Source: Sulfitobacter undariae
GTDB lineage: Bacteria > Pseudomonadota > Alphaproteobacteria > Rhodobacterales > Rhodobacteraceae
Assembly (NCBI RefSeq): GCF_014196805.1
Contig: NZ_JACIEI010000001.1
Span: forward strand, 124,001 to 188,000
Length of the DNA stretch: 64,000 nucleotides
Direction: 5' to 3'
Shown one piece after another: positions 8,007 to 17,811 of this stretch. Each line of letters opens with the position of its first letter. Positions within the stretch are counted from its first letter, which is position 1. Below the pieces are notes generated by a model. The model was not told where the DNA came from. It did no database searches and saw nothing but the letters and a program-made list of their open reading frames with translations. A program made the translations under genes and the position numbers.

Positions 8007-9947
8007 TCCGGTCAATTCATCGTAGAACGGGATCGGCAACGCCACTTTGCCCAGACGCGCACGGTAGATGGGTAAGCTTTCTGTGACGCGCATGATGTAG
8101 TTTTGCGTTTCACGGAACGGCACCATTTCAACCCAATCAACGATATAGATGTCGCCTTGGCGCGGGTCGCCGTAATCTTGCATCCAGCGGATCGGACGGC
8201 TGGGGCCCGCGTTATAGCCTGCTGACACCATCACGACATTACCGTCAAAACGGCCCGCCAGTTCGGCCAGATATTGCGCCCCTAGGCGTGCGTTGTAGAC
8301 AGGATCGGCGGTCAAACGCTCGGTTGTGTGTTGCGGTGAAATACCAAGGCCCTGCGCCACTTCCTTGGCGGTGGCGGGCATCAATTGCATCAAGCCGCGT
8401 GCCCCCACCGAGGATTGCACAATGGGGTCGAATTCGCTTTCCCTGCGTGCAATCGCCAGTGTCATTTCTGGTGCCATCGGTAAGTCGGCGGCCCCTGCCG
8501 GGTGGAGCGCGTAATAGGCCGACGCAATCTCCAAGCCGCGCCTTGCAGCACGTTTGCCAATCATCACGGCAAGATGGGGTTGCTCTACATCAATGGCGGC
8601 TTGGCCCAACAGCTCCAGATCTGGTTCTAGCAGTTGGTCTGCCAGATGTGTCCAGAAACGTTCAGCCAAGTCCAATTCACCAGAGGCTTGCAGCAGTAGC
8701 CCTGCCTCGAACAAGGGGGCCGAGGCCAGCGGGCTGGTGCGCCAGTCCTGCTCGGGCGGCAGGCCTTTCAGCTTGTCAGGGAAGGGGATGCGTGCGCGTT
8801 CTGCGGCCAGCAACCCGTAGAAAGAGGTTTGGAAACCCGCCCCCATTTTATAGGCGGCGGAGGCCCCTTCATTATCGCCCATTTCCTCTAGGGCGCGGCC
8901 CTGCCAATATCCTGCACGGCCCTGACTGATGGGGGATTCAACGGCACTGTCATGCTGTTTGAAATGCTTCAATGCTTGTGCAGGATCATTGAGGAAGCGC
9001 AGGGCGATATAGCCCGATAGCCATTCCAGATCAGCAAAGTCCGATCCCTCTGTCAGCCAGTGCTGCGAGGCCATGGCATAGGCGCGCTTGGGGTCGCCAT
9101 TGCGCATTTCATCTCGCGCCAAAGCACGGCGGCGGTTGCCCCATGCGGCAGGGTTGCCCAGCCCTTCGATGCTTTTGGAGGCCTCCAGCATGAGGTCTTT
9201 GGCATCGTCGCTACGGCCCGAGCGAATGCGCCATTCAAATCGCGCATGGTTCACTCCGCCCGTGATTTTCAGGGTGGCGGGCAGGGCTTCATACTCCGAA
9301 ACTGCACTATCGAGGCGGCGATAGAAGGCAATCCGAGACTGTGCCGCGGCCTTGGCGTTGCTACTGGCGATATCATACATCTGGGCCGCTTCGTCGTATT
9401 CGCGTTGCCAGACCATCGCATCCAACCGTGCGTCATGGTGCGGTTTTAACAGGGCCGCGTGCGCGTCTAGAAAGGCCGCTTGGGAATTCGCATTCATTGG
9501 CATGGTGCGCCATGCCAGCACTAGATTGGTCTGCGCGGTTCCTGTTAGTCCCTTAGCAATCAGGGCGCGTGCATGGGCCAGTACCCCCATAGGGGTTTGC
9601 GGTGCTACTTGGTCAAAGAATGCGATGATCTGTTCATCGCTTTGCTTGATCACCTCGGGTTCTGAGCGGCGATAGAGGTAGTCCATGCCGGGCCAGTCGG
9701 GGCGGCGTTTGATGAAATCTGTAATCTGGTCAAAATTGCCTTGGCCAGCACGCAGTCGGTGCCACAAGATGACGTCACGTGCGACAATACCATCACGTTC
9801 AGCGATCCGTTCTGCCGCTGCAAAATTACCATTGCGCATGGCGTCCACTGCCCAGCCTAGCGGGCGGGGGCGCTGCTGTGCCGACGCGGGTAACGCGACG
9901 GTACAGATCAGCAAAAGGGCCGTTAGATGGTGTCTCATGGCTTGCAT
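7971..9947 (-). CDS. Soluble lytic murein transglycosylase (Slt70-like)
   Basis: This 658-residue protein starts with a signal peptide (HLTALLLICTVALPASAQ), followed by a long helical superhelix region and a C-terminal lysozyme-like SLT domain from about residue 490. The catalytic Glu is in LAIARRESEFDP, followed by GARGLMQLMPATAKEVA and the AQYLAELAGRFDGNVVMVSAGYNAGP motif. It would cleave peptidoglycan in the periplasm, forming 1,6-anhydromuramyl ends during wall turnover. Start could be the ATG at 9947 or at 9938; AGGA lies upstream of both. It is divergent from dapA. Confidence 0.93.
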   Translation of the reverse strand: MQAMRHHLTALLLICTVALPASAQQRPRPLGWAVDAMRNGNFAAAERIAERDGIVARDVILWHRLRAGQGNFDQITDFIKRRPDWPGMDYLYRRSEPEVIKQSDEQIIAFFDQVAPQTPMGVLAHARALIAKGLTGTAQTNLVLAWRTMPMNANSQAAFLDAHAALLKPHHDARLDAMVWQREYDEAAQMYDIASSNAKAAAQSRIAFYRRLDSAVSEYEALPATLKITGGVNHARFEWRIRSGRSDDAKDLMLEASKSIEGLGNPAAWGNRRRALARDEMRNGDPKRAYAMASQHWLTEGSDFADLEWLSGYIALRFLNDPAQALKHFKQHDSAVESPISQGRAGYWQGRALEEMGDNEGASAAYKMGAGFQTSFYGLLAAERARIPFPDKLKGLPPEQDWRTSPLASAPLFEAGLLLQASGELDLAERFWTHLADQLLEPDLELLGQAAIDVEQPHLAVMIGKRAARRGLEIASAYYALHPAGAADLPMAPEMTLAIARRESEFDPIVQSSVGARGLMQLMPATAKEVAQGLGISPQHTTERLTADPVYNARLGAQYLAELAGRFDGNVVMVSAGYNAGPSRPIRWMQDYGDPRQGDIYIVDWVEMVPFRETQNYIMRVTESLPIYRARLGKVALPIPFYDELTGSTLKAFAPKGE

Positions 9948-10108
9948 TTCCTACCCTGCACACAGTACAGCCTAGAGCATAGACTATCTGCGCGCAGGTT
10001 CAATTGATGCCTTAGCGTGCCGGCGGTCTTTCCCGACGTTCCCAACATCAGGGGCGTTTTCATCCTCGGCGGCCAATTTCGGTCTCTAGCACATAAAGGA
10101 GCGTGCAC

Positions 10109-10981
10109 ATGTTTTCAGGTTCTATGCCTGCCCTCGTCACGCCGTTTCGCAACGGCGAGCTGGATATTGAAACGCTGAAGAAACTCGTGGAATGGCACAT
10201 CGGTGAAGGCTCGAACGGGCTTGTACCTGTGGGCACCACTGGCGAATCGCCCACGTTGACCCACCGCGAACATGAGTTGGTTGTGGAAGAAGTGGTGAAA
10301 GCCGCCGCTGGCCGTATCCCGGTGATTGCGGGCGCTGGTAGCAACAACACGCTGGAATCCATTCGTCTTGCACAGCACGCTGAAAAAGTGGGCGCAAACG
10401 GTATTCTGGTGGTGACCCCCTACTACAACAAGCCCACCCAACGTGGGTTGATTGCGCATTTCACTGCGGTTCATGACTGCTGCGAATTGCCGATCATTAT
10501 TTATAACATCCCCGGCCGTTCGGTTGTGGACATGACACCCGAGACGATGGGCGAGCTGGCCAAGCTGCCGCGCATTGTCGGTGTGAAAGATGCCACAGGC
10601 GATCTGGCGCGTGTCTGTGATCAGCGTTTGACCTGTGGGCCGGATTTCATCCAGCTTTCCGGCGAGGATGCGACCGCACATGGGTTCAATGCCCAAGGTG
10701 GCGTTGGTTGTATTTCGGTTACGGCGAACGTCGCACCAGAGCTATGTGCACGTCTGCAAGCGGCTTGCTTTGCGGGTGATTACGCGCGGGCCTTGAAAGC
10801 TCAAGACAAGCTGATGCCGCTGCACAAAGCGATCTTTACCGAACCAGGTTTGGTTGGTGTTAAATACGCCATGTCCCGTTTGGGCCTGTGCTCTGAAGAA
10901 GTACGTCTGCCCCTGACCGAGCTGAGCGATGAGACGCGCAAGCTGGTTGATGCGGGTCTGAAGCACGCCGGATTGCTATAA
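10109..10981 (+). CDS. dapA: 4-Hydroxy-tetrahydrodipicolinate synthase
   Basis: The 290-residue enzyme condenses pyruvate with aspartate semialdehyde, the first committed step to lysine and diaminopimelate for peptidoglycan. The family motifs are present: [12 protein letters not shown] near the N terminus, [13 protein letters not shown], the active-site Tyr in IIYNIPGRS and the Schiff-base Lys in [12 protein letters not shown] use the ATG at 10109, eight bases after AGGA; a GTG two codons upstream is also in frame but fits the ribosome-binding site less well. The upstream divergent gene is the lytic transglycosylase, a neighbour that fits cell-wall metabolism. Confidence 0.96.
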   Translation: MFSGSMPALVTPFRNGELDIETLKKLVEWHIGEGSNGLVPVGTTGESPTLTHREHELVVEEVVKAAAGRIPVIAGAGSNNTLESIRLAQHAEKVGANGILVVTPYYNKPTQRGLIAHFTAVHDCCELPIIIYNIPGRSVVDMTPETMGELAKLPRIVGVKDATGDLARVCDQRLTCGPDFIQLSGEDATAHGFNAQGGVGCISVTANVAPELCARLQAACFAGDYARALKAQDKLMPLHKAIFTEPGLVGVKYAMSRLGLCSEEVRLPLTELSDETRKLVDAGLKHAGLL

Positions 10982-11068
10982 ATCCGCTTGGGGCGCATTG
11001 GCGCTCTACACATAGACGGCTTTCGGACGTAGGCTGGGATCAAACCCACCTATCTCCGGAGCCTGACT

Positions 11069-12232
11069 ATGAAAATCCTTCCCCTTATTGCCGAAAGCAC
11101 AGATGAGCTGACCGCGATTTTTCGCGACCTGCACGCGCATCCTGAAATCGGCTTTACCGAAGAGCGCACCAGCGCAATCGTAGCGCAGAAGCTGCGCGAT
11201 TATGGTGTGGACGAGGTTTATACAGGTTTGGGGAAAACAGGTGTTGTTGGCCTGATTCACGGCAAGCAAAAGGGCAATCGGCGTGTGGGCTTGCGTGCTG
11301 ATATGGATGCGCTGCCTATTCATGAAATCACGGGGTTGGAGTACGCCTCGCAGAATGATGGCGTGATGCATGCCTGCGGCCATGACGGGCATACAACCAT
11401 GCTGCTGGGGGCGGCTAAACATTTGGCCGCCACACGCGATTTTGACGGTACGGTTGTGCTTGTGTTCCAACCAGCCGAAGAGGGTTTGGGGGGCGCGCGC
11501 CAGATGATCGCAGATGGGTTGTTTGAACAGTTCCCCTGCGATGAAATTTACGGCATGCACAATATGCCCGATGGCCAGCACGGTAAGGTCGGCATCTGCA
11601 AAGGCGCTGCCATGGCGGGCGCAGCGTTTTTTGACATTAAGGTGACGGGCAAAGGCAGCCATGCGGCGCGTCCGTCTGATGGGAAAGATGCGCTGATCAT
11701 TGCGGCCAGCCTTGCGACCGAGTTGCAGACAATCCTCAGCCGCAATGTGCCCGCACTGGACACCTGCGTGTTGTCCGTGACGCAGATGCATGCGGGTGCT
11801 GCCTATAATGTGGTGCCTGAAACCGCCACTTTGGCGGGAACAATCCGCTATTTTAAAGACGATGTTTATGAACTGGTCTCTGGCCGGATGAAGGCGATTT
11901 GTGAGGGTTTTGCATTGGCGCATGCGGTGGAGATCACTTGCGATTTGCGCAACGTGTTTGATGTGTTGGTCAATGACAACGACCTGTCAGATGCTTATCT
12001 GGACGCCGCTGCGGATATCGTTGGGGTGGAAAACACCTATGACAATTCCGAGCCCGCAACGGGGTCAGAGGATTTCGCGGATATGCTCAAGGTGGTTCCG
12101 GGGGCCTATTGTGTGCTGGGTCATGCAGGCACGGTTCCGCTGCATAACCCGTCATTCATGCTAGACCCTGCAATCTTGCCGATTGGTGCTTCTGTGATGG
12201 CGCGGGTGGTGGAAAAACGCCTGCCGCTTTGA
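11069..12232 (+). CDS. M20-family amidohydrolase (hippurate hydrolase-like)
   Basis: This 387-residue metallopeptidase-fold enzyme is of the M20D/HipO type that hydrolyses N-acyl amino acids or related amides. Metal-binding motifs are visible: MHACGHDGHTTMLLG with Cys/His ligands, FQPAEEGLGGARQMI with the catalytic Glu pair, YGMHNMPDG, and the late PATGSEDFADML and LHNPSFML motifs. The dimerisation domain lies between about residues 185 and 300. An AGG-type ribosome-binding site precedes the ATG. It is convergent with soeC, only five bases apart. The natural substrate cannot be told. Confidence 0.9.
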   Translation: MKILPLIAESTDELTAIFRDLHAHPEIGFTEERTSAIVAQKLRDYGVDEVYTGLGKTGVVGLIHGKQKGNRRVGLRADMDALPIHEITGLEYASQNDGVMHACGHDGHTTMLLGAAKHLAATRDFDGTVVLVFQPAEEGLGGARQMIADGLFEQFPCDEIYGMHNMPDGQHGKVGICKGAAMAGAAFFDIKVTGKGSHAARPSDGKDALIIAASLATELQTILSRNVPALDTCVLSVTQMHAGAAYNVVPETATLAGTIRYFKDDVYELVSGRMKAICEGFALAHAVEITCDLRNVFDVLVNDNDLSDAYLDAAADIVGVENTYDNSEPATGSEDFADMLKVVPGAYCVLGHAGTVPLHNPSFMLDPAILPIGASVMARVVEKRLPL

Positions 12233-12237
12233 CGGGG

Positions 12238-13110
12238 TTAGCGTTTACCATAGTACAGGCCGACGACATGTTCGGCCTGTGCAAAAAACAGCCAGCGGGC
12301 GGCGAACACGCCAGTGATATGGGCCAGCGCAGCCAGTAGCCCCAGCCAATGGTTAAACGACAGCAGCAGGAAAAATACGGGTAAGATCACCATCAGTGAG
12401 ATGGCAATGATCCGCAGTTTCAGTGCGTGTTTACGCCCGATCACATAGACAAATTCGCGCAACAGATAGTTTGTGCCAGTATGGGGCGGCTCAAACGCAC
12501 GCACGGTGCCGATGCTGCCCAAACCTGTTGCGGTGGCCATGTCTGTGCCGCTGTCCGCAAAGGCGGTATCCCCACGCATCCATGTGGCGATCTGGATGCC
12601 GCCCGCTAACAGCAACAGCACAATGGCCCAAGTCACCTGCCCTGACATCAACGCGCCGCCTGCGATGCAGATCGACAAGAAATTGGCAGGGGTGAGGGGG
12701 CTGTTCCAGCGCGGCACGGTTTTGAGCTGGGCGTAGATCATGGATGTTGTGAACACGGTGCCCAATGATGCCGCTGCGCCCAGCAGGCCCAAGAGGGTCC
12801 AGCGTTGATCAAAGAAAACCAACCCAGCGCCGTAGAGCGCCATGAGGATCAGCGCGGCAACCGCACACCACGCTTCGCGCGATAGCCAGCTTGTGCGCCA
12901 TTGGCTGAAGGCTTTGAGTGCACGTTCGGGGCGGCCCAAGTGGAAGGTCGAGGAAATGAGACCGCCCACAGCCAGCACATAAGCGATGGCGAAAAAGGCA
13001 AAGGCGCTGAGCCCTGTCACGGCAGGCATGCCGAGGCCGAGAAATATCAGCAGGCCAAAGCCCAAGCCCGAGAAGGTGGAGAAGAAGATGACGGAAGGTG
13101 CGGGGTGCAT
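12238..13110 (-). CDS. soeC: Sulfite dehydrogenase membrane anchor SoeC (DmsC/NrfD-like)
   Basis: The 290-residue protein is a multi-helix inner-membrane protein (about eight hydrophobic segments) of the DmsC anchor type, beginning HPAPSVIFFSTFSGLGFGLL. It has the loop FHLGRPERALKAFSQWRTSWLSREAW characteristic of this family. It would bind the SoeAB complex to the membrane and pass electrons to the quinone pool. Its ATG overlaps the stop of soeB by ATGA. It is the last gene of xsc-ackA-soeABC, which argues for sulfite rather than DMSO as the substrate of the complex. Confidence 0.88.
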   Translation of the reverse strand: MHPAPSVIFFSTFSGLGFGLLIFLGLGMPAVTGLSAFAFFAIAYVLAVGGLISSTFHLGRPERALKAFSQWRTSWLSREAWCAVAALILMALYGAGLVFFDQRWTLLGLLGAAASLGTVFTTSMIYAQLKTVPRWNSPLTPANFLSICIAGGALMSGQVTWAIVLLLLAGGIQIATWMRGDTAFADSGTDMATATGLGSIGTVRAFEPPHTGTNYLLREFVYVIGRKHALKLRIIAISLMVILPVFFLLLSFNHWLGLLAALAHITGVFAARWLFFAQAEHVVGLYYGKR

Positions 13111-13868
13111 CAGAGTTTCTCCAGTGTCTTGTCGAGCCAGCTGAGAAAGCCTTTGGCCTCTGTTGCGACGGGATCAAGGAAGGGGGCGAGGATGTCAATC
13201 TGCTCATCGCTTTGCGCCAGTTGGTCTTTGGGGCGGGGCGGCAGGTATTTGTTGACGGGTTTTGTGCCTTGCTCTGGCATCAGGTCGATTCCGCCACGCT
13301 CCGCCACCAGCTTGCTTACATCGCTGTCAGGGTCGCCCAGATCGCCAAAGTGGCGGGCATTGGACGGGCAGGTGCGCACGCAAGAGGGGGTGCGGTCGAT
13401 CTCGGGCAGGTTTTCGTTATAGATACGGTCCACGCACAGGGTGCATTTCTTCATCACGCCTTCGGCTGCATCAAGTTCACGCGCACCGTAGGGGCAGGCC
13501 CATGCACAAAGGCCGCAGCCGATACAGTCGATTTCATTCACCAAAACAATGCCGTCCTCGACACGTTTATAGCTGGCCCCTGTCGGACAGACGGTGACGC
13601 AGGGGGCGTCTTCGCAGTGTAGGCAGGATTTTGGAAAGTGGACCAGCTGTGCGTCACCTTGGGTTGGCTGGACCTCATAACTGTGCACGCGGTTCAAAAA
13701 GGTCCCAGATGGGTCTGCGCCGTAAGCGTCTTGATCCGAAAGGGGCGCGCCGTAGTTTTCCGTGTTCCAGCCTTTGCACGAAATCACGCAGGCGTGGCAG
13801 CCAACGCAGGTATCCAGATCAATGACGAGGCCCAGTTTTTTGGTGGTTTGTGTGGGAAGCTGGGTCAT
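13110..13868 (-). CDS. soeB: Sulfite dehydrogenase iron-sulfur subunit SoeB
   Basis: The 252-residue protein is a DmsB/NrfC-type ferredoxin with four cysteine groups for [4Fe-4S] clusters: DTCVGCHACVISCKGWN near the N terminus, CLHCEDAPCVTVCPTGA, CIGCGLCAWACPYG, and CTLCVDRI plus TPSCVRTCPS. It shuttles electrons from the molybdopterin subunit SoeA to the membrane anchor. I start it at the ATG at 13868, which gives an ATGA overlap with soeA. There is no Tat or Sec signal, in line with the cytoplasmic orientation known for SoeABC. Confidence 0.92.
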   Translation of the reverse strand: MTQLPTQTTKKLGLVIDLDTCVGCHACVISCKGWNTENYGAPLSDQDAYGADPSGTFLNRVHSYEVQPTQGDAQLVHFPKSCLHCEDAPCVTVCPTGASYKRVEDGIVLVNEIDCIGCGLCAWACPYGARELDAAEGVMKKCTLCVDRIYNENLPEIDRTPSCVRTCPSNARHFGDLGDPDSDVSKLVAERGGIDLMPEQGTKPVNKYLPPRPKDQLAQSDEQIDILAPFLDPVATEAKGFLSWLDKTLEKL

Positions 13869-16705
13869 TGGCCTACCTTCCATGTCAGGTTTTTCGGCGC
13901 TTGGGGCACCGGAGATTTAAGGGGCGGCAGGGCGGGCTGAGATTCTGCCCCTGCAGGTGCGGCAACTTTCTGGATGGACACCTTTAGGTCAAACCATGCG
14001 GCTTGTCCTGTTATCGGGTCCGAATTGGCCCATCGCAGCCCGTCGCCTTTGGGGGGCAACAATTCGTGAATGAGATGGTTGAGCAGGAAACCTTTGGTGG
14101 CCTCGGGCGCGTCTTTGTCCAGCGCCCATGCACCTTTGCGTTTGCCAATCGCATTCCACGTCCAGATTGTGTTTTCGTTCAGCGCGGCCATTTCCATGAC
14201 GGGGACGGTGATCGCGCCGTGGGGGGAAGTGATCTGCGCCCAATCGCCATCTTGCAGACCATGTTCGCGCATCAGTTTGGTTGGGATATACATCGGGTTG
14301 CGGCCATGTAACTGGCGCAGCCATGCGTTTTGGCTGCCCCATGAATGGTACATCGCCATGGGTCGCTGGGTCAGCGCGGTGATGGTGAAACCTTCGTTGC
14401 CTTGCTGGTCGGTCTCGTACCAGATCGGAAGAGGGGACATTTTTTCGCGCAGGCGGGCGCGCAGGTGGTCGGGGGGCTGGCGCTCGCCGTGGCCCTCTGC
14501 AGCCAGTTGGAATTTGCGCATAGGTTCGGCATAGAGCGAAAAGAGGTAGGGCTGGGGCGTATCATACAGGCCCATTTTTACGGCCCAATCCTGATAGTCT
14601 GCGTTCCACGGTTTATAGTAATTTGCGCCATCGGGGATGTGTTCAACAAAGAAACCGCCGTTTGCAATGTAGTTATCAAGCTGGCTGTGATTCACATCGC
14701 CGCGCCCGCCTTGGGGGCCGTGTTCGCCCATGCGCCACCCCGCCAACGGCCCGACACCCGGGCGGCGTTGATGGTTGATGATGTAATCGGCGTAATCGGC
14801 GTATTTCTGGCTGCCGTTCTCATTGGTAAAGGCGGGCAGACCAAGGCGCGCACCCAGATCACACAGCGCGGATTGAAAGCCTTTGACGTTGCGATCAGGC
14901 TCTACCACCGGCCAGCGGATGGCATCGGCCACGGCGTCTGCTTCGCAAATCGGGCGGTCCAATAGCGAGATGCAATCGTGGCGCTCGAGGTAGGTGGTGT
15001 CGGGCAGGATCAGGTCGGAATAAGCCACCATTTCCGAGCTATAGGCATCGGAATAGATGATACGGGGGATCACGTATTCGCCGTTTTCGTCTTTGTCCGT
15101 GAGCATCTGTGTGACGCCTGAGGTGTTCATGGAGGAGTTCCACGACATATTGGCCATATACATGAACAGCGTGTCGATCTTGTAGGGATCACCCGCATAG
15201 GCGTTAGAAATCACCATATGCATCAACCCATGCGCCGACATTGGATTTTCCCATGTGAAGGCTTTGTCGATGCGGGCAGGCGTGCCGTCTTCCTTTAGCG
15301 CCAGATCGTCAGGGCCTTGCACAAAGCCAAGGTGCGGCCCGTCTAGCGGTGCGTTTGGCGTGACTTTGCAATGGGGTTTAGGATGGGCTGTGGCGGGTTT
15401 GGGGTAGGGGGGTTTGAACCTGAAGCCGCCCGGCACTTCGACGGTGCCAAGGATGATTTGCAGTGTGTGCAAGGCGCGACAGGTCTGGAACCCGTTGGCA
15501 TGGGCCGAAATCCCGCGCATGGCGTGGAAGGAAACAGGGCGGCCTGTCATGGTCTTGTGATGCTCGCCGCGGAAATCCGTCCATTCGTGATCCAGCTCGA
15601 ATGCCTCGTCAAAGGCCACGCGCGCCAGTTCCGCCGCCAAAGTGCGGATGCGCTTGGCGGAAATGCCGCAGCGTTCGGCCACGGCCTCGGGCGCGTATTG
15701 TGCGTCTAGATACATCTCGGCCATTTGGTGGAAGACGGGACGATGGGTGATGCCTGCCACGCGGTAGGTCGCGGCCAAATCGGGGCGCACGCCTTTGCGG
15801 TCATAGGGTGCGGGTTTGCCTGTGGTGCGGTCGATCACCAATTCCTTACCGTCTTCATCGCGCAGTTTCAGGCCAAATTCAGGAGATTTTTCATCGCAGT
15901 TGAGCAACACAGCAGCATCGGTGTATTGCGCCAGATAATGCAGGTCCATCTTGCCTGCCTGCATCAGGCAATGGATCATCGACAAGATGAATAATCCGTC
16001 AGTGCCCGGGGTGATGCCGACCCAGTCATCTGCCACAGCGTTATAGCCTGTGCGGATCGGATTGACGCCAATCACGCGCGCGCCGCGTTTTTTGATTTTA
16101 CCGATGCCCATTTTGATCGGATTGCTGTCGTGGTCTTCGGCCACGCCGAACAGCATAAACAGTTTTGTGTGGTCCCAATCGGGTTGGCCAAATTCCCAAA
16201 ACGCGCCGCCCATGGTGTAGATGCCTGCTGCGGCCATATTGACGGAGCAAAAACCGCCATGTGCCGCATAGTTGGGGGTGCCAAAGGACTGCGCCCAGAG
16301 CGAGGTAAAGCTCTGAGATTGATCGCGCCCTGTGAAAAACGCCAGCTTCTCGGGATTGGTTTCGCGGATGGGTCTTAGCCACCCTGCGGCGATGTCATAG
16401 GCTTCGTCCCAGCTGATTTCCTCAAACTCGCCTGACCCTCTTTCGCCGACCCGCTTCATCGGCGCGCGTAGCCGCGAGGGGGCATTGTGCTGCATGATGC
16501 CAGCCGACCCTTTGGCGCAGAGCACACCCTTGTTGACGGGGTGATCGCGGTTGCCCTCAATATAGGCCACTTTCAGATCGCCCAACGGGTCTTTTTTCAT
16601 GTGAACGTTAATGCCGCAACGGCAGGCACACATATAACAGGTGGTTTTGCGGATCTCGTCCGAGACTTTTGGGCTTAGGTCCAGCGCGGGCTGTTTATGC
16701 GACAT
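13865..16705 (-). CDS. soeA: Sulfite dehydrogenase (quinone) molybdopterin subunit SoeA
   Basis: This 946-residue molybdopterin oxidoreductase of the DMSO-reductase superfamily has an N-terminal [4Fe-4S] motif (TTCYMCACRCGI ... GVLCAKGSAG) and the long cofactor-binding domains (FTGRDQSQSF; GVNPIRTGYNAVADDW; SDLILPDTTYLERHD). Its C-terminal molydopterin dinucleotide domain contains AMYHSWGSQNAWLRQLHGRNPMYI. No twin-arginine signal is present, so the protein should stay in the cytoplasm as SoeA does and the Tat-exported thiosulfate/polysulfide reductases do not. It oxidises sulfite to sulfate. Its start overlaps the ackA stop by 11 bases, linking it to the sulfite-releasing enzyme Xsc. Assignment as SoeA rests on this context plus family resemblance. 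Confidence 0.9.
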   Translation of the reverse strand: MSHKQPALDLSPKVSDEIRKTTCYMCACRCGINVHMKKDPLGDLKVAYIEGNRDHPVNKGVLCAKGSAGIMQHNAPSRLRAPMKRVGERGSGEFEEISWDEAYDIAAGWLRPIRETNPEKLAFFTGRDQSQSFTSLWAQSFGTPNYAAHGGFCSVNMAAAGIYTMGGAFWEFGQPDWDHTKLFMLFGVAEDHDSNPIKMGIGKIKKRGARVIGVNPIRTGYNAVADDWVGITPGTDGLFILSMIHCLMQAGKMDLHYLAQYTDAAVLLNCDEKSPEFGLKLRDEDGKELVIDRTTGKPAPYDRKGVRPDLAATYRVAGITHRPVFHQMAEMYLDAQYAPEAVAERCGISAKRIRTLAAELARVAFDEAFELDHEWTDFRGEHHKTMTGRPVSFHAMRGISAHANGFQTCRALHTLQIILGTVEVPGGFRFKPPYPKPATAHPKPHCKVTPNAPLDGPHLGFVQGPDDLALKEDGTPARIDKAFTWENPMSAHGLMHMVISNAYAGDPYKIDTLFMYMANMSWNSSMNTSGVTQMLTDKDENGEYVIPRIIYSDAYSSEMVAYSDLILPDTTYLERHDCISLLDRPICEADAVADAIRWPVVEPDRNVKGFQSALCDLGARLGLPAFTNENGSQKYADYADYIINHQRRPGVGPLAGWRMGEHGPQGGRGDVNHSQLDNYIANGGFFVEHIPDGANYYKPWNADYQDWAVKMGLYDTPQPYLFSLYAEPMRKFQLAAEGHGERQPPDHLRARLREKMSPLPIWYETDQQGNEGFTITALTQRPMAMYHSWGSQNAWLRQLHGRNPMYIPTKLMREHGLQDGDWAQITSPHGAITVPVMEMAALNENTIWTWNAIGKRKGAWALDKDAPEATKGFLLNHLIHELLPPKGDGLRWANSDPITGQAAWFDLKVSIQKVAAPAGAESQPALPPLKSPVPQAPKNLTWKVGQ

Positions 16706-17807
16706 TGTGATCCTCTTGGGCGGCCCGAAGGCCTAACAGTGTTTTTGCTTCGCGGGCGATGTGAAGCTCTTCTTGGGCGGGGACGATGTAGGTGGGGAAT
16801 GCGCCCAGCCAGCGCAGTTGTGCGGTCACGCTGTCGCGGACATGTTTAGAATTCTCGCCAATGCCGCCTGTGAATGCGATTGCATCAATACCCCCCATCG
16901 CGGCAATGAGTGACCCTGCCTGTCGCACGATCCAATAGCAAAAATGATCAACGGCAAAATGGGCCTCTGGGGTGGCGCTGGCCTCTAGGGTGCGCATGTC
17001 ACTGCTCAGGCCGGACAGGCCCAACAGGCCAGATTGCCGGTGCAGTACATCATCGGCGGCATCCAAGCCGCGTTCCCGCACAAGGCGCAGCACGGCACCG
17101 GCATCAATTTCGCCTGCGCGGGTGCCCATGGTCAGCCCCCCTAGCGGTGAGTAGCCCATCGTTGTTGCGACGGACCGGCCGTTGTGAATGGCACAGAGCG
17201 ACACGCCGTTGCCCAGATGCATCGCCAACAGGCGGCGGGGCAGTGTTTTGCTTTGATCGGGGAGTGCATGCACCAAGGCCGCATAGCTGGTGCCGTGAAA
17301 ACCATACCGCCGCAGGCCCGGTAGATCAGGCAGATCAGGCAGCGCAAAGCGATGGGCCAGTGGCGGGATGGTGGCGTGAAAGGCGGTGTCGAAACTGGCG
17401 TATTGGGGCAGGTCAGGGGCGATGGCGGTGACGGCGTGAATGGCAGCCAGATGGTGGGGATTGTGCAGAGGGGCCAAGGGAACACAGCGGGTGACGGCAT
17501 CGATCACATCAGGTGTGATACGTTGCGCGGTGGTCAGGTCTGTGCCGCCGTGCACAACGCGGTGGGCGGTTGCGTCCAGGTCGGCCACGGTGATGCCACG
17601 GGCGGCAAGGGCATCAAAAATCGCGTTCAGGGCCGTGGCGTTATCAGGCAGCGAAACCGCCTGTGTTTCGCCCGCAATCGTCACTGCGCCGCCTGTGCCG
17701 ATGCCTGTTGCCTCCAGTCGCAAGACCTCGGACAGCGCCCTGTCAAAGAGCGCTGTCTTGATTGATGACGAACCTGCGTTCATCACCAATATGGAGGGGC
17801 GGGGCAA
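16695..17807 (-). CDS. ackA: Acetate kinase
   Basis: Acetate kinase makes ATP and acetate from acetyl phosphate, the product of the upstream Xsc. Motifs seen: ILVMNAGSSSIKTALF at the N terminus, HRVVHGG, FDTAFHATIP, YGFHGTSYAAL, HLGNGVSLCAI, MGTRAGEIDAGAV and FTGGIGENSKHVRDSV. About 370 residues, slightly short of the usual 400. The first strand (ILVMNAG) must be included, so the start is probably the TTG at 17807, which is a few bases after the xsc stop; the ATG at 17783 would cut the strand. There is no phosphotransacetylase gene in the window, so carbon from Xsc may leave as acetate or be reactivated elsewhere. Confidence 0.9.
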   Translation of the reverse strand: MPRPSILVMNAGSSSIKTALFDRALSEVLRLEATGIGTGGAVTIAGETQAVSLPDNATALNAIFDALAARGITVADLDATAHRVVHGGTDLTTAQRITPDVIDAVTRCVPLAPLHNPHHLAAIHAVTAIAPDLPQYASFDTAFHATIPPLAHRFALPDLPDLPGLRRYGFHGTSYAALVHALPDQSKTLPRRLLAMHLGNGVSLCAIHNGRSVATTMGYSPLGGLTMGTRAGEIDAGAVLRLVRERGLDAADDVLHRQSGLLGLSGLSSDMRTLEASATPEAHFAVDHFCYWIVRQAGSLIAAMGGIDAIAFTGGIGENSKHVRDSVTAQLRWLGAFPTYIVPAQEELHIAREAKTLLGLRAAQEDHNVA

Positions 17808-17811
17808 AACC